DNA of 34,790 nt, from NCBI GenBank assembly GCA_035517655.1, contig DATIYJ010000055.1, positions 1 to 34,790 on the forward strand, read 5' to 3'. Position numbers and translations under genes: made by a program. Of the stretch, positions 31,051 through 34,790 are shown piece after piece (positions within the stretch are counted from its first letter, which is position 1; every line of letters starts with the position of its first letter). The notes beneath the pieces were generated by a model that was given only the letters and a program-made list of their open reading frames with translations, was not told where the DNA came from and ran no database searches. The DNA is from Nitrospiria bacterium. Its GTDB lineage: Bacteria; Nitrospirota; Nitrospiria; JACQBZ01.

Positions 31051-32966
31051 TGTGCGGAATAGCCGGTATTCTAAAATTCGGTAGTCCCACGGCGGCCGAA
31101 GACCTCGCGGCCGTCCGGCGGATGATGAACGCCCAGATCCGCCGCGGGCCGGACGGGGAGGGGCTGTTCCGCGACGAACGGGTCGTCCTCGGGCACCGGC
31201 GGCTTTCGATCATCGACCGCTCCGACGCCGGCCGCCAGCCGATGTCGAACGAGATCTGCGTCGAGTGCGGGCGGGGCCGCGGAAGCGTCTGGGTGACCTA
31301 CAACGGCGAGATCTATAATTTTCAGGAGCTCCGGGATGAATTGATGAACCGCGGGCATCTGTTCCGCTCGAAAACGGACACGGAGGCGCTGGTCCACGGC
31401 TACGCGCAGTGGGGCATCGACGGCCTGCTCGCGCGGCTCCGCGGCATGTTCGCCTTCGCGCTCTACGAAGCCTCCAACCTCCAACCTCACGCCTCACGCC
31501 TCTTTTTAGCCAGAGACCGTTTCGGGATCAAGCCGCTTTATTATCATCGCGATCGCGAGCGGCTGATCTTCGCCTCCGAAGTCCGGGCCCTCATGAAAAG
31601 CCGGATGGTCCCGGACGAGAAGAACGTCGAGGCCCTGGTCCGCTTCCTTCAGCTCGGGTCCGTGCCGGCGCCGCTGACGACGGTCAAGGATGTCCTGTCC
31701 GTTCCGGCCGGACATTACCTCGCGGTCGCCGACGACCGCGAGGAGCTGAAACCGTACTGGGTTCTTTCCACGCATCTTCGCCGTCCTCCGGCCTCCAACC
31801 TCCAGCCTTCGAACGTTCCGATCTCGACCACCCGCTCGCTTCTCGAAGATTCCGTCCGCCGTCACCTCGTCGGCGACGTGCCGCTCGGGCTGTTTTTAAG
31901 CGGCGGGATCGATTCGTCCTCGATCGCCGCGCTGGCCGCGCGCTTCCATTACCGGCCGCTCGCCACGCTCTCGGTCGTTTTCGACGAACGGGACTACGAC
32001 GAGGCCGGCTACGCCCGTCTCGTCGCGGAGCGATACGGGACGGACCACCGGGAAGTGCGGCTTCGCGCCGGGGACTTTCACGGCGAGCTCCCCCGGATCT
32101 TCGACGCGATGGACCAGCCGACCATCGACGGCGTCAACACCTACTTCGTGTCGAAGGCCGCCAAGGAAGCCGGACTGACCGTCGTGCTCTCCGGGACGGG
32201 AGGCGACGAGGTCTTTCTCGGCTACGACCATTTCAGGAAGACCGCGACGCTGGAGCGGACGCGCCGCTTTCTTGGCGTCCTTCCGCTCCGTGCGCGGAGA
32301 ACGTTGATCCGCGCGGCGATCCGCGCCGGGCTGCCGTCGAAGGCCTCCGGACGGGAGAAACTGACTTATCTGGACGCGCCGTCCGACGGGAACCTGTACC
32401 TCCTCTTCCGCGGCCTCTTCGCCCCGCGCCGGATTCAGGATCTGCTTGGGATAAGCGAAGCGGAGCTGGGGCCGTACCTTTCTCAGCCTCCAACCTCCAC
32501 CCTCAAGCCTCCGACGCCCACATCGCTTCTCGCTTCCTTCGCCCTCTTCGAGTTCGGCCATTATCTCCAGAACCAATTGCTCAAGGACATCGACATCATG
32601 AGCATGGCCCATTCCATCGAGACCCGCGTGCCGTTTCTGGATCACCGGCTGGTGGAATACGTGGCGGGCCTTCCCGACAGGGTGAAGCTCCGGAGAGGCG
32701 TCAACAAGCCGCTTCTCGTCAAAGCGCTCGGCGCGGACCTTCCCCGGGAAGTCTGGAAGCGTCCCAAGATGGGATTCACCTTTCCGTTCGGGGAGTGGAT
32801 GAAAGAGCGGGCGGACGAGTTGCAAGCGAGAAGCCTCGAGCAGAAAATTTTCGACCGGCGGGCCGTGGAGTGCGTTTGGGATGAATTCAAGAAGGGCCGG
32901 GCGCATTGGTCGAGGCCGTGGGCGCTGGTGACGAGTCAAACCTTCATGACGCGAAGGAACGATTAG
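31050..32966 (+). CDS. asnB: Asparagine synthetase, glutamine-hydrolysing
   Basis: The 638-residue protein has the class-II amidotransferase N-terminus with nucleophile C2 (MCGIAGILKFG), WVTYNGEIYN and ARDRFGIKPLYY. The synthetase domain carries the pyrophosphate loop LFLSGGIDSSS (about 282-291) and VLSGTGGDEVFLGY. Polysaccharide clusters often carry such AsnB paralogues to amidate sugars. Three segments look like in-frame insertions translated from a DNA repeat: ASNLQPHAS (about 141-149), PPASNLQPSN (about 246-255) and QPPTSTLKPPTP (about 479-490). The C-terminal end, ALVTSQTFMTRRND, differs from two downstream remnants of asnB tails, so the original end may have been replaced. Confidence 0.94.
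   Translation: MCGIAGILKFGSPTAAEDLAAVRRMMNAQIRRGPDGEGLFRDERVVLGHRRLSIIDRSDAGRQPMSNEICVECGRGRGSVWVTYNGEIYNFQELRDELMNRGHLFRSKTDTEALVHGYAQWGIDGLLARLRGMFAFALYEASNLQPHASRLFLARDRFGIKPLYYHRDRERLIFASEVRALMKSRMVPDEKNVEALVRFLQLGSVPAPLTTVKDVLSVPAGHYLAVADDREELKPYWVLSTHLRRPPASNLQPSNVPISTTRSLLEDSVRRHLVGDVPLGLFLSGGIDSSSIAALAARFHYRPLATLSVVFDERDYDEAGYARLVAERYGTDHREVRLRAGDFHGELPRIFDAMDQPTIDGVNTYFVSKAAKEAGLTVVLSGTGGDEVFLGYDHFRKTATLERTRRFLGVLPLRARRTLIRAAIRAGLPSKASGREKLTYLDAPSDGNLYLLFRGLFAPRRIQDLLGISEAELGPYLSQPPTSTLKPPTPTSLLASFALFEFGHYLQNQLLKDIDIMSMAHSIETRVPFLDHRLVEYVAGLPDRVKLRRGVNKPLLVKALGADLPREVWKRPKMGFTFPFGEWMKERADELQARSLEQKIFDRRAVECVWDEFKKGRAHWSRPWALVTSQTFMTRRND
31470..31483 (+). repeat. Dispersed repeat in asnB, copy 1
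   Basis: GCCTCCAACCTCCA, followed by ACCTCACGCCTCACGCCTC, read as Ala-Ser-Asn-Leu-Gln-Pro. It interrupts the otherwise well-conserved segment between FAFALYE and RLFLARDRFG. Confidence 0.75.
31791..31804 (+). repeat. Dispersed repeat in asnB, copy 2
   Basis: The same 14-mer GCCTCCAACCTCCA, again read as Ala-Ser-Asn-Leu-Gln, in the loop before the synthetase domain. Confidence 0.75.
32486..32513 (+). repeat. Dispersed repeat in asnB, copy 3 (other reading frame)
   Basis: The same 14-mer GCCTCCAACCTCCA followed by CCCTCAAGCCTCCG, but read one frame over (Pro-Pro-Thr-Ser-Thr-Leu-Lys-Pro-Pro). Its reverse complement matches 29164-29183. Confidence 0.75.
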
Positions 32967-32969
32967 CCC

Positions 32970-33455
32970 ATGTTGTACGAAGATGTCTTCCGAGCGCTTG
33001 CCGAAAAGAAGATTGACTACGTGGTGGTGGGCGGCGTGGCCTTGGTCCTGCACGGCGTCGTCCGTTTGACGGGCGACCTCGACCTCTTCGTGAGGCTCGA
33101 GGAGGCCAACGTTCTGAAATTTGTCGCGGCCATGAAGGAGCTTGGATACAAGCCCAAGGTTCCCGTGAAGGCCGAGGATTTGGCCGACGCGGCTCGGAGG
33201 CGCCGGTGGCGGACCGAAAAGGGGATGCGGGTCCTCAGCTTTTATAACCCGGCGAAGCCGATGCAATTGGTCGACGTGTTCATCGACGAGCCGATTCCCT
33301 ATTCGGAAGCCCGCGAAGGAAGGAAAGCGTTCGAGGCGGCCGGAATACGGATTCCGACGGTGTCGGTCGAGCATCTGAAAGCGTTGAAACGGATCTCGGG
33401 ACGGCCGCAGGACCTGGCCGACATCGAGGCCCTGGAGGCGATCGAGGATGACTGA
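32970..33455 (+). CDS. Nucleotidyltransferase-like protein (DUF6036/AbiEii-like)
   Basis: The 161-residue protein has the minimal nucleotidyltransferase signature VVGGVALVLHGVVRLTGDLDLFV (GG near residue 22, acidic D-L-D near 37-39), then QLVDVFIDEP as a third acidic strand, and a C-terminal helical part SVEHLKALKRISGRPQDLADIEALE. Similar proteins belong to the AbiEii/DUF6036 group, several of which are toxin or antitoxin partners. It starts four bases after the asnB stop and overlaps the next gene by eight bases, forming a two-gene module. Confidence 0.8.
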   Translation: MLYEDVFRALAEKKIDYVVVGGVALVLHGVVRLTGDLDLFVRLEEANVLKFVAAMKELGYKPKVPVKAEDLADAARRRRWRTEKGMRVLSFYNPAKPMQLVDVFIDEPIPYSEAREGRKAFEAAGIRIPTVSVEHLKALKRISGRPQDLADIEALEAIEDD

Positions 33456-33666
33456 CATCAATCAAGGCGGCCGGACCGCCGGCGGGGGGAAGCCGTTTGC
33501 CCATCGTCTCTCGCGCGAGGCTCTCCGGCAGTTCAAGGACGCGTCCGCCGAAGCGAAGCTGCGCTGGCTGGAGGAGGCCGCGGCCTTCATCGACCGCTTT
33601 GTGAGCGAGGAGAAGCGCGAGCGGTGGAGACGGTTTGTGGAGAAGAATGAAAAACGCAAGGGATAG
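33448..33666 (+). CDS. Small partner protein of the nucleotidyltransferase
   Basis: The 72-residue, highly charged helical protein (SREALRQFKDASAEAKLRWL, then EEAAAFIDRFVSEEKRERW) overlaps the nucleotidyltransferase gene by eight bases. I recall similar small proteins next to DUF6036 genes; a toxin-antitoxin-type pairing is plausible but not shown. It has no membrane segment. Confidence 0.7.
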   Translation: MTDINQGGRTAGGGKPFAHRLSREALRQFKDASAEAKLRWLEEAAAFIDRFVSEEKRERWRRFVEKNEKRKG

Positions 33667-33689
33667 CGCCTGTCCGTCGCGGGCGGAAC

Positions 33690-33741
33690 GCATTGGTCGA
33701 GACCGTGGGCGATGGTCGTCGCGGCGCATTTCGATCGGGTG
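33690..33741 (+). pseudogene. Remnant of an asnB 3' end (short)
   Basis: This stretch encodes AHWSRPWAMVVAAHFDR in frame, matching the last residues of the longer remnant (AHWSRPWATLVAAHFDR) and the asnB tail (AHWSRPWALV). At DNA level about 43 of 50 bases match the remnant at 34549-34598. It lacks a start and is not part of any gene. It lies just after the nucleotidyltransferase module. Confidence 0.8.
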
Positions 33742-33756
33742 AGAATCTATTCGATG

Positions 33757-34104
33757 CTAACGTTTAATAAATCGGTGCCGCTTCTCTTCGAGGAGGATCA
33801 GTGCGCCGGTCAACTCATCGAGGCGGGTGGCGGTCAGAAGATGTTTAAGGCGGGGTTCGTATCGCAGCGGAGTATTGGGCCGGATCGTGGAGATAATGAT
33901 CCCGCCGCAACGAGCCGGGTTAAACGCGCGAAAGCCTTTGTCGGTCGTGAAGATGACCCGCTTTTCCCGACAGGCGGTGCGATAGATTTCGGAATCTTGA
34001 ATTCCGAAACGGTTCAGTTCTTTAATATCCACAACGTCGTGGCCCAGGTTTCGGAGCATTTGGACGGTTGTGGGCGAGACACACTCGTCGATCAAAAAAC
34101 GCAC
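33757..34104 (-). CDS. DUF5615 PIN-like toxin
   Basis: The 115-residue protein MRFLIDECVSPTTVQMLRNL... has the acidic residues and order of DUF5615 (Mut7-C/PIN-like) proteins: LIDECV, VDIKELN, IYRTACREKRVIFTTDKGF. These are putative ribonuclease toxins paired with DUF433 antitoxins. It starts with GTG at 34104, nine bases after the antitoxin stop, in an operon with it. Confidence 0.88.
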   Translation of the reverse strand: MRFLIDECVSPTTVQMLRNLGHDVVDIKELNRFGIQDSEIYRTACREKRVIFTTDKGFRAFNPARCGGIIISTIRPNTPLRYEPRLKHLLTATRLDELTGALILLEEKRHRFIKR

Positions 34105-34113
34105 GCCGGGGCC

Positions 34114-34359
34114 TTATCGTTGAAGAGCGTTCGAGCCGTAGCGGAGAGCTTCGTTGATATCTTCCGGTGTGAGATGGGGAAACCGGTCGAGGATGTCTTT
34201 GATCGAGTAGCCGTCGGCCAGGTAATCAAAGATCAGAGAGACGGGGATACGCGTGCCCTTGATGGTCGGTTGGCCGTGCATGATGCTCTTATCACGAACG
34301 ATCCTCGCAAAGGTCCCGGTCTCGCCGTTTTTTTTGGGAGAGGCGGCTGTTTTGGACAT
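34114..34359 (-). CDS. DUF433 antitoxin
   Basis: The 81-residue protein contains the DUF433 core IMHGQPTIKGTRIPVSLIFD, YLADGYSIKDILDRFPHLT and EDINEALRYG, a small helix-turn-helix-like fold. It precedes and presumably neutralises the DUF5615 toxin and may autoregulate the operon. AAAGGAG (34369-34375) lies nine bases before the ATG. Confidence 0.9.
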   Translation of the reverse strand: MSKTAASPKKNGETGTFARIVRDKSIMHGQPTIKGTRIPVSLIFDYLADGYSIKDILDRFPHLTPEDINEALRYGSNALQR

Positions 34360-34382
34360 GAATAGGATCTCCTTTGGTTTTC

Positions 34383-34411
34383 ATTGTAAGGTGAAGAACC
34401 CCGAATGTCAA
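34383..34411 (-). promoter_or_regulatory. Promoter of the DUF433-DUF5615 operon
   Basis: Minus-strand TTGACA (34406-34411), 17 bases, TACAAT (34383-34388): close to the sigma-70 consensus and 23 bases before the antitoxin ATG. The operon thus carries its own strong promoter, as expected for a transferable module. Confidence 0.75.
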
Positions 34412-34436
34412 CGGCGGCGGTCTTCTCTGTTTGACC

Positions 34437-34597
34437 CTTGGATGCGAAAGCAGGCGGACGAATTGCAAGCGGGAAGCCTTGAGGGGAAAATGTTCGACCG
34501 GAAAGCGGTCGAGACCGTTTGGGATGAATTTATGAAAGGCCGGGCGCATTGGTCGAGGCCGTGGGCCACGCTCGTGGCGGCGCATTTTGATCGATGA
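34437..34597 (+). pseudogene. Remnant of an asnB 3' end (long)
   Basis: In frame this encodes WMRKQADELQAGSLEGKMFD then RKAVETVWDEFMKGRAHWSR and PWATLVAAHFDR-stop, homologous to AsnB residues about 583-626 (WMKERADELQARSLEQKIFD...). A 29-base block (32895-32923 and 34538-34566) is identical. There is no upstream asnB sequence, so it is a truncated duplicate that lies beyond the toxin-antitoxin operon. Confidence 0.88.
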
Positions 34598-34611
34598 ACT
34601 GAGTGAATATT

Positions 34612-34790
34612 ATGAACACGGTCAAGAGAATTATAAAAAAAGCTTTTGGACTTAACCCTTCTCCAAAGGATTGTTTTCTTTCTTACCATTACCAACGCCA
34701 CAACCAGAGAAGGCAAGAACATCTTGCCAGTTTGGGATTAAATATTCAGGGCGCTACGGTGCTTGAAGCTGGAGCAGGCATCGGAGATCA
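34612..34790 (+). CDS. SAM-dependent methyltransferase, N-terminal part (cut by window end)
   Basis: The frame runs off the window. The visible 59 residues begin MNTVKRIIKKAFGLNPSPKD and include SYHYQRHNQRRQEHLASLGL and VLEAGAGIGD, the glycine-rich motif I of class-I methyltransferases. Codon use is clearly AT-richer than the genes upstream (AATTATAAAAAAAGC, TTTTGG), suggesting recent acquisition, as is common for glycan-modifying genes. No strong ribosome binding site precedes ATG 34612. Confidence 0.8.
   Translation, partial: MNTVKRIIKKAFGLNPSPKDCFLSYHYQRHNQRRQEHLASLGLNIQGATVLEAGAGIGD

Noticed and set aside
31409-32884. Alternative long plus-strand frame within asnB
   Set aside because: Arg/Pro-rich translation without motifs, in a different frame from the well-supported synthetase.
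1-34790. CRISPR arrays, insertion sequences, rRNA genes
   Set aside because: No regularly spaced repeats, transposase frames or rRNA sequences were found; the G-run tract at 28383-28450 is too short and irregular for CRISPR.

Overview
The window reads as a chromosomal segment of a GC-rich, diderm (Gram-negative) bacterium. Evidence for two membranes is an FtsEX/EnvC-type division module, an outer-membrane beta-barrel and a Wzz/SLBB polysaccharide export set. Gene order and protein style (canonical ffh-rpsP-khpA-rimM-trmD-rplS-rnhB-yraN run, CIRCE-controlled groESL, and a small conserved protein between yraN and ftsE) remind me of Nitrospirota or a neighbouring deep lineage. That placement is an impression, not a phylogeny.

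Layout. 1-1.4 kb: tRNA-Glu and an MbfA-like rubrerythrin/VIT1 iron exporter on the minus strand. 1.6-11.2 kb (+): the SRP/ribosome-maturation operon, then yraN, a conserved unknown, ftsE, ftsX, an EnvC-like factor and a CtpA protease. 11.2-15.6 kb (+): groES-groEL behind a strong promoter with a perfect CIRCE and a second palindrome in the promoter spacer, a clear terminator, then trxA and recN. 15.6-19.6 kb (-): a signalling block with a PP2C phosphatase, an NtrC-type sigma-54 activator, an HD-GYP response regulator preceded by a good sigma-54 promoter, and an overlooked 45-residue membrane protein. 19.6-24.05 kb (-): a DNA-damage cassette of lexA, an 82-aa protein, a radical-SAM DNA-repair-type protein, a Cys-rich unknown and dinB. 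lexA has a TTGACA-N17-TAGTAT promoter followed directly by an 18-bp palindrome that is the obvious LexA operator.

24.1-34.8 kb (+): an exopolysaccharide/O-antigen cluster, with beta-barrel, SLBB export protein, Wzz-BY-kinase, CpsB-type phosphatase, O-antigen-ligase/Wzy-like protein with TPRs, and asparagine synthetase AsnB. After asnB the DNA becomes mosaic: a nucleotidyltransferase/small-protein pair, a short remnant of an asnB 3' end, a DUF433/DUF5615 toxin-antitoxin operon on the opposite strand, a longer asnB 3'-end remnant, and the start of an AT-richer methyltransferase cut by the window edge.

The most unusual signals are: (i) three copies of the asnB 3' end with two small two-gene modules lying between them; (ii) a short G/C-asymmetric repeat that occurs three times inside asnB, in two different reading frames, and again inverted at the end of the CpsB gene; (iii) the LexA operator; (iv) the spacer palindrome in the groESL promoter; (v) the sigma-54 promoter with its adjacent small membrane protein; and (vi) palindromic repeat elements, one of them translated in frame within the radical-SAM gene.
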